Assembly (NCBI RefSeq): GCF_000830005.1
Contig: NZ_CP010407.1
Span: 6,956,001-7,020,000, forward strand
DNA: 64,000 nucleotides
Reading direction: 5' to 3'
DNA from: Streptomyces vietnamensis
Lineage (GTDB): Bacteria; Actinomycetota; Actinomycetes; Streptomycetales; Streptomycetaceae
Shown: positions 31,733 to 40,626 of the stretch, piece by piece
Position numbering within the stretch: position 1 is the first letter of the stretch
Layout: the number at the start of each line of letters is the position of its first letter
The notes under the pieces: model-generated
Database searches by the model: none
What the model was told of the DNA's origin: nothing
Seen by the model: only the letters and a program-made list of their open reading frames with translations
Translations under genes and position numbers: made by a program

Positions 31733-32218
31733 ATGACCCTCGCGAACTCCACTGTCTTCAAGACCGACCTCGGTCCGCTCAACCCCGTCTGGGCCGAGCT
31801 CATCCTCGGCGCGGTGCTGTTCGGGCTCACCTTCCTCATCCTGGCGAAGGGCATCCTTCCCAAGATCAAGCGCACCCTCGACGAGCGCGACGACGCCATC
31901 GAGGGCGGCACCGAGCGCGCCGACGACCTGCGCTCCGAGGCCACCGCGATCCGCGAGCAGTACGAGGCGGAGCTCGCCGAGGCCCGCCACGAGGCCGCCC
32001 GCATCCGCTCCGCCGCCACCGAGGAGGGCTCGGCCGCCATCGCCGCCGCCCGCGCCGAGGGCCAGGCCGAGCGCGACGCGATCCTCGCCGCCGGTCACGC
32101 CAAGATCGCCGAGGAGCGCGCCGCCGCCGAGCGCGAGCTCACCGCCGACGTCGACGCCTGGGCCCACGCCCTCGCCGCCCGCATCGTCGGCGAGCCGGTC
32201 GGCGCCGACCGCGCCTGA
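31733..32218 (+). CDS. Orphan ATP synthase subunit b-like protein
   Basis: This 161-aa protein has a short N terminus, one membrane helix (about 22-42; AELILGAVLFGLTFLILAKGILPKI) and a long charged coiled coil (about 45-150), the layout of F0 subunit b. The post-helix segment KIKRTLDERDDAIEGGTERADD is typical of b subunits. No other ATP synthase gene is nearby, and it is somewhat shorter than the operon-encoded b-delta or b. It could be a b' paralogue or a membrane-bound coiled-coil protein. A strong terminator follows. Confidence 0.8.
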   Translation: MTLANSTVFKTDLGPLNPVWAELILGAVLFGLTFLILAKGILPKIKRTLDERDDAIEGGTERADDLRSEATAIREQYEAELAEARHEAARIRSAATEEGSAAIAAARAEGQAERDAILAAGHAKIAEERAAAERELTADVDAWAHALAARIVGEPVGADRA

Positions 32219-32233
32219 CCTCGTACTTCTTGC

Positions 32234-32277
32234 AAGGGGCCGTCGCCCGGGTCGCAGCACCCCGGCGACGGCCCCTT
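32234..32277 (+). terminator. Strong intrinsic-type terminator
   Basis: AAGGGGCCGTCGCC (32234-32247) pairs perfectly over 14 bases with GGCGACGGCCCCTT (32264-32277). It follows the stop codon of the subunit-b-like gene and precedes the MpaB-like gene. Confidence 0.85.
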
Positions 32278-32315
32278 CGTCGTGCGTGGCAGCCTGGACA
32301 CATGAGGAGAAGGCC

Positions 32316-33206
32316 ATGGCCATGGACCGTGTGAAGCCGCTCGACCGGGCCCCGGCCGGTCACGAGCCCCTGCCGCCGCCCGTCGGCGGAGTGCTGTGGA
32401 GCGTCGCGGGGGACGTCCGGGCGCTCCTGATGCTGCCCGCCGCCCTCACCCTGCAGGTCGCCCACCCCGCGATCGGCGCCGGCGTCGACGACCACTCCGT
32501 CTTCCGCACCGACCCCTGGGGCCGCGGCGAGCGCTCCCTGCGCTCGCTCCAGCTGTGGATCTACGGCGGCGAGGAGGCCGCGCGGGAAGGCCGCCGCCTC
32601 CGGGAGCTGCACAAGACGATCCAGGGCACCGACGCCCACGGCCGCCGCTACCACGCCCTCACCCCGGCCTACTACTCCTGGGTGCACGCGACCGGCTTCC
32701 CCATCTATCAGCACGGGCTCCGCCTCCTCGCCCGCCCCCTCACCGAGGCGCAGGAACGGCAGCTGTACGCCGAGTGGCTCCAGGTCGGCCGGATCCTCGG
32801 CATCCACGACCGGGACATGCCGCAGACGATCGAGGCGTTCTGGCCGTACTACCGGAAGGTCCTCGCCGAGGAGATCGAGGCCACCACCGTCGTACGGGAG
32901 CTGCTCGACACCGACCTGCCGCTGCCCGCCCCGGACCGGGGTCCGCTGCCGCTCCGGCTCGCCCTCCGCCTCCTCTGGCCCGTCCTGCGCCGCCCCTTCC
33001 TGCGGCTGCGCGCCTTCCTCACCGTCGGCCTGATGCCGCCGGACGCCCGGGAGGCCATCGGCCTGGAGTGGACGGACGCGCAGGAGCGCGCCCTGCGCCG
33101 CTTCGCCCGGACCGTCCGGGCCGTGGTCCCCGCCCTCCCCGAGCGCCTGCGCTACCTCCCCCTGGCCAGGAAGGCCCGCGAGACCGCCCGCCGCGCCAAG
33201 CAGTAG
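32316..33206 (+). CDS. MpaB/latex-clearing-protein-like oxygenase family protein (DUF2236)
   Basis: This 296-aa protein belongs to DUF2236, now related to ER-bound oxygenase mpaB and rubber oxygenase Lcp. LMLPAALTLQVAHPAIGAGVDDHS near residues 33-55, WGRGERSLRSLQLWIYG, LTPAYYSWVHATGFPIYQ and LPYAEWLQVGR-like segments give the conserved His and Arg positions for haem binding. Two close ATG codons (32316, 32322) are possible; GAGGAGAAGG lies upstream. The substrate is unknown. Confidence 0.83.
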   Translation: MAMDRVKPLDRAPAGHEPLPPPVGGVLWSVAGDVRALLMLPAALTLQVAHPAIGAGVDDHSVFRTDPWGRGERSLRSLQLWIYGGEEAAREGRRLRELHKTIQGTDAHGRRYHALTPAYYSWVHATGFPIYQHGLRLLARPLTEAQERQLYAEWLQVGRILGIHDRDMPQTIEAFWPYYRKVLAEEIEATTVVRELLDTDLPLPAPDRGPLPLRLALRLLWPVLRRPFLRLRAFLTVGLMPPDAREAIGLEWTDAQERALRRFARTVRAVVPALPERLRYLPLARKARETARRAKQ

Positions 33207-33223
33207 GGCCCGCGCCCCCGCCC

Positions 33224-33528
33224 GTTGTGGGCCTGCGATCCGCCGGGGCGGTGCCCACCCACCCGGACGGCGCCCACCCCGTTGTGGGCCGCGCCCGCCG
33301 GGGCAGTGCCCCCGCCCCCGTTGTGGGCAATCGTCCCGCGGGGCGGGACGGGTGGGCACAACGGACGGCGCCCTTGCCGGCGCCAGAGGCTCCCGAGCTT
33401 GAACCCGCACCGAAGGTGACGGCGCCCTGGTGGTGCGGGTCCAGGCGCGGGACGCGGAGGCGCCGCTATGGGCGCCGTCCCGTGTGCCCACCCGTCCCGC
33501 CCCAGCGGGACGATTGCCCACACGGGGG
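33224..33528. repeat. Composite intergenic palindrome (REP-like element cluster)
   Basis: GTTGTGGGC occurs at 33224, 33281 and 33320. From 33320 to 33363 a nested palindrome (GTTGTG...CACAAC outside, CGTCCCGC...GCGGGACG inside) forms the core of an element of about 95 bases. A second, inverted copy of this element ends at 33528, with only scattered substitutions, so 33315-33528 is one large imperfect palindrome centred near 33421. It fills the gap between convergent genes. I see no credible coding sequence in 33207-33552. Confidence 0.8.
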
Positions 33529-33552
33529 TGGACGGGGGGCACGCGTGCCGGA

Positions 33553-35091
33553 TCAGTGCCCGGGCGCCTCGTTCTCGTGGATCGTGTTCGTCTCCGCGAT
33601 CTTCTTCCACGACTTCGGCTGCGCGGGCTTCGCCGGCTTCGCGGCGGTACGGCCCGACGGTGCCGCGGCGGGCGCGGACAGACCGGCCGCGGTCGCCGCG
33701 GAGGCGGCCGGCTTCGACGGCTGGTACAGCCAGGTGTCGAAGAGGCCGGCCAGCGGCTTGCCGGAGACCCGCTCCGCGTACGTCACGAAGTCCGAGACGT
33801 GCGCGTTGCCGTAGGCGTTCTCCTGCGGCCAGCCCTTCAGGATCGCGAAGAACGTCTCGTCGCCCACCTCGTTGCGCAGCGCCTGGAGCGCCAGCGCGCC
33901 CCGGTCGTAGACGGCGATGTGGAACTGGTTGTCGGCGCCCGGGTCACCCGGCTTCACCGTCCAGAACGGGTCGTCGGCCGCCCGCGTGGCGTACGCGTAG
34001 TCCGCCAGTTCCTGGGCCGTGCCCTCGCCCTCCTTCTCCGACCACAGCCACTGGCTGTAGCGGGCGAAGCCCTCGTTGACCCAGATGTCCTTCCAGTCCT
34101 TGACGGACACGCTGTCGCCGTACCACTGGTGCGCCAGCTCGTGGACGACCACCGACACGTTCGCGCCGTTGGCGAACTGCCGCGGGCTGTAGAACGGGCG
34201 GGTCTGCGTCTCCAGGGCGAAACCGCTGGTCACATTGGGCACGTAGCCGCCGAGGGAGTTGAAGGGGTACGGCCCGAAGACCGACTCCAGCCACTCCGCC
34301 ACCTCGGTCGTGCGCTCGATCGAGGCGCGCGCCGAGCCCGCGTTGTCGCCGAGGTCCTTGCTGTACGCGTTGAGGACGGGCAGCCCGTTCGCCGTCTTGT
34401 CCGTCGTGATGTCGAACTTGCCGACGGCGAGCGTCGCCAGGTACGTCGCCTGCGGCTTGTTGGAGCGCCAGTTGAACCGGGTCCAGCCGAGCCGCGAGGA
34501 CTGCGACTGCAGCACGCCGTTGCTGATGGCCTGGACGCCGTCCGGCACCAGGACCGACACGTCGAAGGTGGCCTTGTCCAGCGGGTGGTCGTTGGACGGG
34601 AACCACCAGACGGCCGAGTCCGGCTCCTGCGCGGCGACACCGCCGTCCGGGGTGCGGGCCCAGGCCGACCAGCCGTCGATCTTGAACTCGGAGGGCTTGC
34701 CCGCGTAGCGGACGACGACCGTGACCGGCGTGTTCTTCGCCAGCGGGCTCGCCGGGGTGACCTCCAGCTCGTGGTCGCCCGAGGTGGTGAACTTCGCCAG
34801 GCGGCCGTTCACCCGGATCTCACTGACCTTCAGACCGAGGTCCAGGTTGAAGCGGGACAGGTCCTGCTTGGCGGTGGCGAGGATCGTCGCCGTGCCCTCC
34901 AGGAGGTCCGTCGTCGGCTGGTACTTCAGGCGCAGGTCGTAGTGCGAGACGTCGTAGCCGCCGTTGCCGCTGGCGGGGTAGTAGGAGTCGCCGATGCCCG
35001 GGGCGCCCGGGGTGAAGGAGGCGGCCGATGCCGGGATCGCCAGCAGCAGGGAGGCCGCGAGGGCGCTCGGAACGATGAGTCTGCGGTGCAC
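33553..35091 (-). CDS. Secreted M1 family metallopeptidase
   Basis: This 512-aa zinc aminopeptidase-like protein has a signal peptide (VHRRLIVPSALAASL..., cleavage near ASA-A), an N-terminal M1 beta domain and a catalytic domain with HELAHQWYG (His 317, His 321) and the third ligand Glu about 19 residues later in WVNEGFARY. Family GAMEN-like exopeptidase residues are replaced by a different loop (YVPNVTSGFALETQ). The C terminus is Ala/Pro/Lys-rich. GTG 35091 with GGAG upstream is preferred to ATG 35109, which lacks a ribosome site. Confidence 0.9.
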   Translation of the reverse strand: MHRRLIVPSALAASLLLAIPASAASFTPGAPGIGDSYYPASGNGGYDVSHYDLRLKYQPTTDLLEGTATILATAKQDLSRFNLDLGLKVSEIRVNGRLAKFTTSGDHELEVTPASPLAKNTPVTVVVRYAGKPSEFKIDGWSAWARTPDGGVAAQEPDSAVWWFPSNDHPLDKATFDVSVLVPDGVQAISNGVLQSQSSRLGWTRFNWRSNKPQATYLATLAVGKFDITTDKTANGLPVLNAYSKDLGDNAGSARASIERTTEVAEWLESVFGPYPFNSLGGYVPNVTSGFALETQTRPFYSPRQFANGANVSVVVHELAHQWYGDSVSVKDWKDIWVNEGFARYSQWLWSEKEGEGTAQELADYAYATRAADDPFWTVKPGDPGADNQFHIAVYDRGALALQALRNEVGDETFFAILKGWPQENAYGNAHVSDFVTYAERVSGKPLAGLFDTWLYQPSKPAASAATAAGLSAPAAAPSGRTAAKPAKPAQPKSWKKIAETNTIHENEAPGH

Positions 35092-35304
35092 AGGTGCTCC
35101 CCAAGTCATAAGAAACGTAAGACGCACGGGTGGTCGTCGGTCCTTAGTTCGGACCTTATTCAGCCCCCGACGCACCGTCACGTCCAGAGGACCCCCTGTC
35201 ACACGATCGCCATTCGGCCGACATGTACCGTCCGCCACCCGAATCGCACCCGAATGCCTCCAGCACTCTTTTGCGCGGGAGTTGACCGGGGTACGTTCCG
35301 GCGC

Positions 35305-37323
35305 ATGCCGATGCGAAAGCGGAGAACCCGCGGAGCCCGACTGACGTACGGAACCCTCGTGTCCGCGGCCACGGCCGCCCTGTTCGCAAGCCTCGTCACC
35401 CCCGCCGGCGCCCAGCCGGAACCGGCCTCGCCCGCCGCGCCCTTCGCGCGCGAGTCCCGCCCGGTCCACTCGTACGCTGACGCCGTCCGCGAGTCCGTCT
35501 GGGTGGACACCGGCCTCGACGGCGACGGCGACGGACGCACCGACCGGGTCGCCGTCGACATCGTGCGCCCCCGCGAGCCCGCGGCGGCCGGCCGGAAGAT
35601 CCCGGTCATCATGGACGCCAGCCCGTACTACGCCTGCTGCGGACGCGGCAACGAGAGTCAGAAGAAGACCTACGACGCCGACGGGAACCCCGTCCAGCTC
35701 CCGCTCTTCTACGACAACTACTTCGTCCCGCGCGGCTACGCCTTCGTCGCCGTCGACCTCGCCGGCACCAACCGCTCCGACGGCTGCGACGACGTCGGCG
35801 GCCGCTCCGACGTCCAGTCCGCGAAGGCCGTCGTCGACTGGCTGAACGGCCGCGCCCGCGGCTACACCTCCCGCACCGGCGCGACCCCGGCCCGCGCCAC
35901 CGGCTGGTCCACCGGGAACGTCGGCATGATCGGCAAGAGCTGGGACGGCACCATCGCCAACGGCGTCGCCGCCACCGGCGTCGAAGGGCTGAAAACGATC
36001 GTTCCGATCGCCGCCATCTCCTCCTGGTACGACTACTACCACTCGCAGGGCGCCCCGCTCTACAACTCCAACCCGAGCTGGCTCTCCGAGTACGTGAACA
36101 GCCCCGAGGCACAGGGCCGCTGCGGCGCCGTCCAGGACCGGATCACCGCGAGCACCCCTTACAGCGGCGACTGGACCCCGGCCTGGACCGAGCGCGACTA
36201 CGTGAAGGACGCCGGCAAGGTCAGGGCCAGCGTCTTCGTCGTCCACGGGCAGCAGGACCTCAACGTCCGCGCCGGTCACTTCGGCCAGTGGTGGGACGCG
36301 CTCGCCGCCCACGGCGTCGAGCGGAAGATCTGGCTCTCCCAGACCGGCCACGTCGACCCCTTCGACTTCCGGCGCGCCGACTGGGTCCGCACCCTGCACC
36401 GCTGGTTCGACCACTACCTCCTCGGCTACGACAACGGCGTCGACCGCGAGCCCGTCGCCGACGTCGAGCGCGCCCCGGACGTCTGGACCACCGACCGGCA
36501 GTGGCCGGCGCGCGCCACCGCGACCACCACCCTGCGCCCCGCCCCCGGAGCCGCCGCAGGACCCGGTGTCCTCGGCCGCGCCTCCGCCGCCCCCGGCTCC
36601 ACCGCGACCTTCACCGACGACCCGGCCCTGGGCGAGCTGGACTGGGCGGCCCGGATCGACGACGCCACCCCTGAGAAGGCCGGGTTCGTCACCCGCCCGC
36701 TCTCCCGGGACCTGCGGATCTCCGGCTCCTCGAAGGTGACGGTCACCGCGACCCCCACCACCTCCACCGCGCACCTCTCCGCCGTCCTCGTCGACCTCGG
36801 ACCCGACACGATCCGGGACTACGGGGCCGCCGGCGAGGGCATCACCACCCTCACCGACCGCAGCTGCTGGGGCGCGAGCACGGCGGGCGACAGCGCCTGC
36901 TTCAAGGAGACCGCCGCCCGCACGACGGACGTCACGTACAACGTCGTCAGCCGGGGCTGGGCCGACCTCGGCACCTGGGCCGACCCGCGCGAGGAGCACC
37001 CGCTGATCCCCGGCAGGGCGTACACCCTGACCCTGAACCTCGCCCCGACCGACCACGTCGTCCCGGCCGGCCACCGGCTCGCCCTGATCGTCGGAGGCAC
37101 CGACAAGGACCTCCTCGACTCTCCGTCGACCACCCCGACCCTCACCCTCGACCTCGCCCGCACTTGGGCGAAGCTGCCCCTCGTCGGGGGCGCCGGGGCG
37201 TTCGACCGGGCGACGACGGGACCGGCCCCGGCCCTGCCCCCGCCCACCCATGTCCCGTCCCTGACCGGCCCCGTCCCGCCGGCCGCCGTCACCGGACCGC
37301 GCCTGCCCGGGGAGGACCGATGA
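35305..37323 (+). CDS. Secreted S15-type X-Pro dipeptidyl-peptidase / CocE-like hydrolase
   Basis: This 672-aa protein has a basic signal peptide ([12 protein letters not shown] then hydrophobic, cleavage near AGA-Q), an S15 alpha/beta hydrolase domain with nucleophile Ser at about 212 (MIGKSWDG), Asp in VHGQQDLNV and His in TGHVDPFDF, and a C-terminal jelly-roll domain with [11 protein letters not shown]. It likely cleaves X-Pro dipeptides outside the cell. Its stop overlaps the M14 peptidase start (ATGA), forming a secreted peptidase operon divergent from the M1 gene. Confidence 0.9.
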   Translation: MPMRKRRTRGARLTYGTLVSAATAALFASLVTPAGAQPEPASPAAPFARESRPVHSYADAVRESVWVDTGLDGDGDGRTDRVAVDIVRPREPAAAGRKIPVIMDASPYYACCGRGNESQKKTYDADGNPVQLPLFYDNYFVPRGYAFVAVDLAGTNRSDGCDDVGGRSDVQSAKAVVDWLNGRARGYTSRTGATPARATGWSTGNVGMIGKSWDGTIANGVAATGVEGLKTIVPIAAISSWYDYYHSQGAPLYNSNPSWLSEYVNSPEAQGRCGAVQDRITASTPYSGDWTPAWTERDYVKDAGKVRASVFVVHGQQDLNVRAGHFGQWWDALAAHGVERKIWLSQTGHVDPFDFRRADWVRTLHRWFDHYLLGYDNGVDREPVADVERAPDVWTTDRQWPARATATTTLRPAPGAAAGPGVLGRASAAPGSTATFTDDPALGELDWAARIDDATPEKAGFVTRPLSRDLRISGSSKVTVTATPTTSTAHLSAVLVDLGPDTIRDYGAAGEGITTLTDRSCWGASTAGDSACFKETAARTTDVTYNVVSRGWADLGTWADPREEHPLIPGRAYTLTLNLAPTDHVVPAGHRLALIVGGTDKDLLDSPSTTPTLTLDLARTWAKLPLVGGAGAFDRATTGPAPALPPPTHVPSLTGPVPPAAVTGPRLPGEDR

Positions 37324-38627
37324 ACCCCCTTGCCCGTCAGCGGAGTTCCCGGCGGGCGCTCGCCCTCGTGGTGGGCGCCGCCGCCCTCGCCCTGCCGCTC
37401 GTCACCGTCCCCGCCAAGGCGGCGGACAGCGCGCCCGCGCAGGCCCTCCCGCGCACCGGCTTCGAGGAGAGCCGGGGCGCCCGGTGGACCACCGAGGCCG
37501 AGGAGGGGGAGTTCCTCGCGGCCGTCCAGCGGGGGAGCGACCGGGTGGCGCTGCGCGAGATCGGCGTCACCGGTCAGGGCCGCCCGCTGCGGCTCGCCAC
37601 CCTCGGCGCGGGCAGCACGACCGTCCTGCTCGTCTGCAGCCAGCACGGCGACGAGCCGGCCGGCCGGGAGGCCTGTCTGAGCACGGTGCGCGACCTCGCG
37701 TACGCCCGGGACAAGGAGACCCTGCGCTTCCTCGCCCGCACCACCCTCCTCGTCGTCCCCACCGCGAACCCCGACGGCCGGGAGGCCGACACCCGCGGCA
37801 ACGGCGACGGCGTCGACGTCAACCGCGACCACCTCGCCCTGCGGACCGCCGAGGCGCGCGCGATCGCCGCCGTCATCCGCGACCGGAAGCCCGCACTCGT
37901 CTACGACCTCCACGAGTACGGCGCCACCCCCCGCTACTACGACAAGGACCTGCTCGCCCTCTGGCCCCGCAGCCTCGACGCCGACCCGCACGTCCACGAC
38001 GAGTCCCGGAGGCTCTCGGAGTCCTACGTCCGGCCCGCCGCCGGGCTCGCCGGGTACAGCAGCGGCATCTACGGCATCTGGACCGACCCGCTCACGGGGG
38101 AGCCGGTCAAGCAGGTCGCCGGTGACGGCCAGGAGCGGATCCTGCGCAACACGGCCGGCATCAAGCACTCCGTCGGACTGCTCGTCGAGACCCGTGTGAA
38201 CGCCTTCGACCAGGCCGAGAAGGACGACCCGGCCCTCAACCACCGGCGTCGCGTCGCCACCCAGCACGCCGCCCTGAAGGGGGCCTTCGCCTACCTCGAC
38301 GAGCGGCGCGGGCCGCTCACGGCGGCCACCGCCCTCGCCCGCGGCGCCGGCCTCGCCGACCGGGGTCCGGTCTACCTCGGCGGCGCCGACAACGATCCGG
38401 CCGAGCCGGCGGAGATCCTCATCGACCCGCCCTGCGGCTACCGCCTGGACGCCGCTCAGTACGCCGAGGTGGGCGACGAACTCGCCCTGCACGGCGTGAC
38501 CGTGAGGGCGGAGGGCGCGGGTGTCTTCGTGCCGCTGCGCCAGTCCCAGCGCGCCCTCGTCCCGCTGCTCCTGGACGCGCGGGCGACCTATCACCTCGTC
38601 AGTGGGAGTCCTGTGGAGGAGTGTTGA
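37320..38627 (+). CDS. Secreted M14 family zinc carboxypeptidase
   Basis: This 435-aa protein has a signal peptide (cleavage near AKA-A, residue 34) and an M14 domain with zinc ligands His 109 and Glu 112 ([11 protein letters not shown]) and His 198 (YDLHEYG), plus substrate Arg in DVNRDH (about 169). A C-terminal beta-rich region follows. It is coupled by ATGA to the S15 gene; together they could process peptides from both ends. The exact specificity is unknown. Confidence 0.9.
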   Translation: MNPLARQRSSRRALALVVGAAALALPLVTVPAKAADSAPAQALPRTGFEESRGARWTTEAEEGEFLAAVQRGSDRVALREIGVTGQGRPLRLATLGAGSTTVLLVCSQHGDEPAGREACLSTVRDLAYARDKETLRFLARTTLLVVPTANPDGREADTRGNGDGVDVNRDHLALRTAEARAIAAVIRDRKPALVYDLHEYGATPRYYDKDLLALWPRSLDADPHVHDESRRLSESYVRPAAGLAGYSSGIYGIWTDPLTGEPVKQVAGDGQERILRNTAGIKHSVGLLVETRVNAFDQAEKDDPALNHRRRVATQHAALKGAFAYLDERRGPLTAATALARGAGLADRGPVYLGGADNDPAEPAEILIDPPCGYRLDAAQYAEVGDELALHGVTVRAEGAGVFVPLRQSQRALVPLLLDARATYHLVSGSPVEEC

Positions 38628-38674
38628 CGATCGGGTGCCCCCGGTCCGGCGCGGCGTGATTCCGATGTTTGCCG

Positions 38675-38688
38675 AGGTAAAGTTACCT
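38675..38688. promoter_or_regulatory. Palindrome upstream of a small secreted protein
   Basis: AGGTAA-AG-TTACCT has perfect six-base arms and lies about 58 bases upstream of the start at 38746, over the likely promoter. The regulator is unknown. Confidence 0.5.
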
Positions 38689-38745
38689 GCTGGTACTGAC
38701 CATGCCTCGAACGGGCCCACGAAGCCCTGGAGTTGGAGAACCACC

Positions 38746-39048
38746 ATGCGCCACACCAAGCCCGCACGCCGTACCCTGACGGCCCTGCTCGCCACGACGC
38801 TGCTCGCCGGGGGCGTGCTGCTCGGACAGACGGCGACCGCCGAGCCGGCCGCCGCCAAGACCGTCACCTGCAACGTCACCAAGCTGCGGGCGGACGCCCG
38901 CAAGGAGCGCGACCGCGCCGCCCGACTCAAGAGGGACGGTGCCCCGGCCGAGGCCCGCAAGGCCCTCGCCCATGCCGACGCCCTGGAGCACCGGGCCAAG
39001 CAGTGCGCCGACGCGGACAACAACAGCAGGCCGCCGCTCTGGAAGTAG
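38746..39048 (+). CDS. Small secreted helical protein
   Basis: This 100-aa protein has a clear signal peptide (MRHTKPARRTLTALLATTLLA, cleavage near TATA-E at about 33). The mature part of about 65 residues is rich in Lys, Arg, Glu and Ala and is probably a helical hairpin, with Cys residues near both ends (TVTCNVTK and KQCADAD) that could form a disulfide. No family is recognised. A strong terminator follows. Confidence 0.75.
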   Translation: MRHTKPARRTLTALLATTLLAGGVLLGQTATAEPAAAKTVTCNVTKLRADARKERDRAARLKRDGAPAEARKALAHADALEHRAKQCADADNNSRPPLWK

Positions 39049-39063
39049 GAAGCGGTACGTCGC

Positions 39064-39103
39064 GCGGGGCGGTTGCCATCCGAAAGGACGGCAACCGCCC
39101 CGC
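39064..39103 (+). terminator. Bidirectional-type terminator
   Basis: GCGGGGCGGTTGCC (39064-39077) pairs perfectly with GGCAACCGCCCCGC (39090-39103) around a 12-base loop. It lies between the convergent small secreted protein and D-amino-acid oxidase genes and may serve both. Confidence 0.85.
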
Positions 39104-39130
39104 AGGCGTCCCGGTCCTGCCCCGCGGTCG

Positions 39131-40093
39131 TCAGAGCATCGCCGTCGCCAGCTCCGCCGCCGCATCCGCACAGCCCCAGGCGACCGTCACCCCCGCGCCG
39201 CCGTGCCCGTAGTTGTGGACGAGCCGTCCGCCGCCCGGCGGCGTCACCGCCTCGATCCGCACCCCGCCGGCCCGCGCGGGCCGCAGGCCCACCCGATGGC
39301 CGAGGACCCGGGCGCCCGCGATCTCCGGCCGCACCCGCGCGCACCGCGCCACGATCGCCGCCGCCGTCTCCGGATCCGGCGCGAGCCGCTCGTCGCCCTC
39401 CTCCGCCGTCCCGCCGAGCACCAGCCGGTCCTCGTGCGGGAAGTAGTACGTGGTCTCGCCCGCCGACTCGTCCGCCGCCGTGAACCACTCCTCGATCCCC
39501 GGGTTCTCCACCAGGACCAACTGCCCCCGCACCGGCCGCAGCCCGGGATCCGGTACGAGCTCCCGCGCCGCGAGCCCCGTGCAGTCGACCACCACCCGCG
39601 CCTGCGTCGTCGCCTCCTCGAAGTCGCTTATCCCGTGCCGCTCGAAGATCCCGCCCATGGACTCGAAACGGCTCCGCAGGAAGGTCAGATGGACCGGCAT
39701 GTCGATCAGCGGCAGGCGCGCCGCGAGCCCCGTGCGGTACGGCCCCGGAACCTCCTCCGGCGGCAACTGCCGCAGCCCCTCGACCTCCTTGGCCCACGGG
39801 CCGAGACCGTCGAGGGCCGTGTCCGCGTGGACCCCGGCCACGAACGCGACCCCGGTCCGCTCCGGATCGACGGCCAGCTCCTCGTACACCCGCAGGGAGT
39901 TCAGCGCCCAGGCGCCGACCTCGGCAGCCGGTTCGATCCGGTACGGCCACCACAGGGCGCCCGCCACCGCCGAGGTCGTCGCCTGCGGGTCGTCCCGGGA
40001 CCAGATCCGTACCCGACGCCCGCGCTCCGCCAGCCGCGTCGCCGTCGCCAGGCCGACGACCCCGCCCCCCACCACGATCACGTCGTTCTTCAT
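39131..40093 (-). CDS. D-amino-acid oxidase family flavoenzyme
   Basis: This 320-aa FAD enzyme starts with the Rossmann motif VIVVGGGVVGLATATRLAERG (about residues 5-25) and has the DAO-type ARVVVDCTGLAAREL, GHRVGLRPARAGGVRIE (substrate-binding Arg) and a closing VHNYGHGGAGVTVAWG. It oxidises neutral D-amino acids to oxo acids with release of ammonia and peroxide. It has no signal peptide, and the C-terminal peroxisomal signal of eukaryotic forms is absent. The ATG at 40093 is the natural start. Confidence 0.9.
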   Translation of the reverse strand: MKNDVIVVGGGVVGLATATRLAERGRRVRIWSRDDPQATTSAVAGALWWPYRIEPAAEVGAWALNSLRVYEELAVDPERTGVAFVAGVHADTALDGLGPWAKEVEGLRQLPPEEVPGPYRTGLAARLPLIDMPVHLTFLRSRFESMGGIFERHGISDFEEATTQARVVVDCTGLAARELVPDPGLRPVRGQLVLVENPGIEEWFTAADESAGETTYYFPHEDRLVLGGTAEEGDERLAPDPETAAAIVARCARVRPEIAGARVLGHRVGLRPARAGGVRIEAVTPPGGGRLVHNYGHGGAGVTVAWGCADAAAELATAML

Positions 40094-40163
40094 GCCCGGG
40101 ACCGTACCGGGACCATGACATTTCCGGGACGGTGCGGCCACGGAAGGCGGAAACACTGGAGTC

Positions 40164-40613
40164 ATGCCGGTTCCGTACACGACCCTCGACCTCGTCCCCG
40201 CCGCCCCGTCCGGCGGCGACCGCCCCCACCACGACTTCCTCGTCGACGGCAGGCCGCTGCTCCACCGGCTCGACGAGACCGACGGACACGACACCGTCTC
40301 GCCCCTCGCGGCGGACCTCCCGCCCACCGTCCGCCCCGAGCACGCCCACCGCCTGCTCCTCGCCGACGGCACCCGCCAGGTGATCCACTCCTGCCCCGAC
40401 TGCGAGGACCCCGGCTGCGGCGCGGTCACCGCCGTCGTCGCACGCGAGGGCGGGGACGTCGTCTGGCGCGACTTCGCCTGGCAGACCGGCCCCGCCGTCG
40501 ACCTCGTACGCGAGGGCTACCCCGGCGTCGGCCCGTACCGCTTCCACGGCGCGAGCTACCGCTCCGTACTGCTCCGGCTCCTCGAATCCTCGGCGTGTCG
40601 CCGCGTCGCCTAG
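40164..40613 (+). CDS. Hypothetical protein with a CPDCEDPGCG motif
   Basis: This 149-aa soluble protein has no family I recognise. A Cys-rich stretch CPDCEDPGCG (about residues 77-86) could bind metal or form disulfides. It lies 13 bases before an ABC-F gene on the same strand and probably shares its transcript. Related hypothetical proteins occur in Streptomyces. Confidence 0.65.
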   Translation: MPVPYTTLDLVPAAPSGGDRPHHDFLVDGRPLLHRLDETDGHDTVSPLAADLPPTVRPEHAHRLLLADGTRQVIHSCPDCEDPGCGAVTAVVAREGGDVVWRDFAWQTGPAVDLVREGYPGVGPYRFHGASYRSVLLRLLESSACRRVA

Positions 40614-40626
40614 GATTCGTTCCCTG

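Noticed and set aside
33207..33552. Open frames through the intergenic palindrome, including N-terminal extensions of neighbouring genes
   Set aside because: They translate the inverted repeats into Pro/Arg/Gly-rich sequence with no family match.
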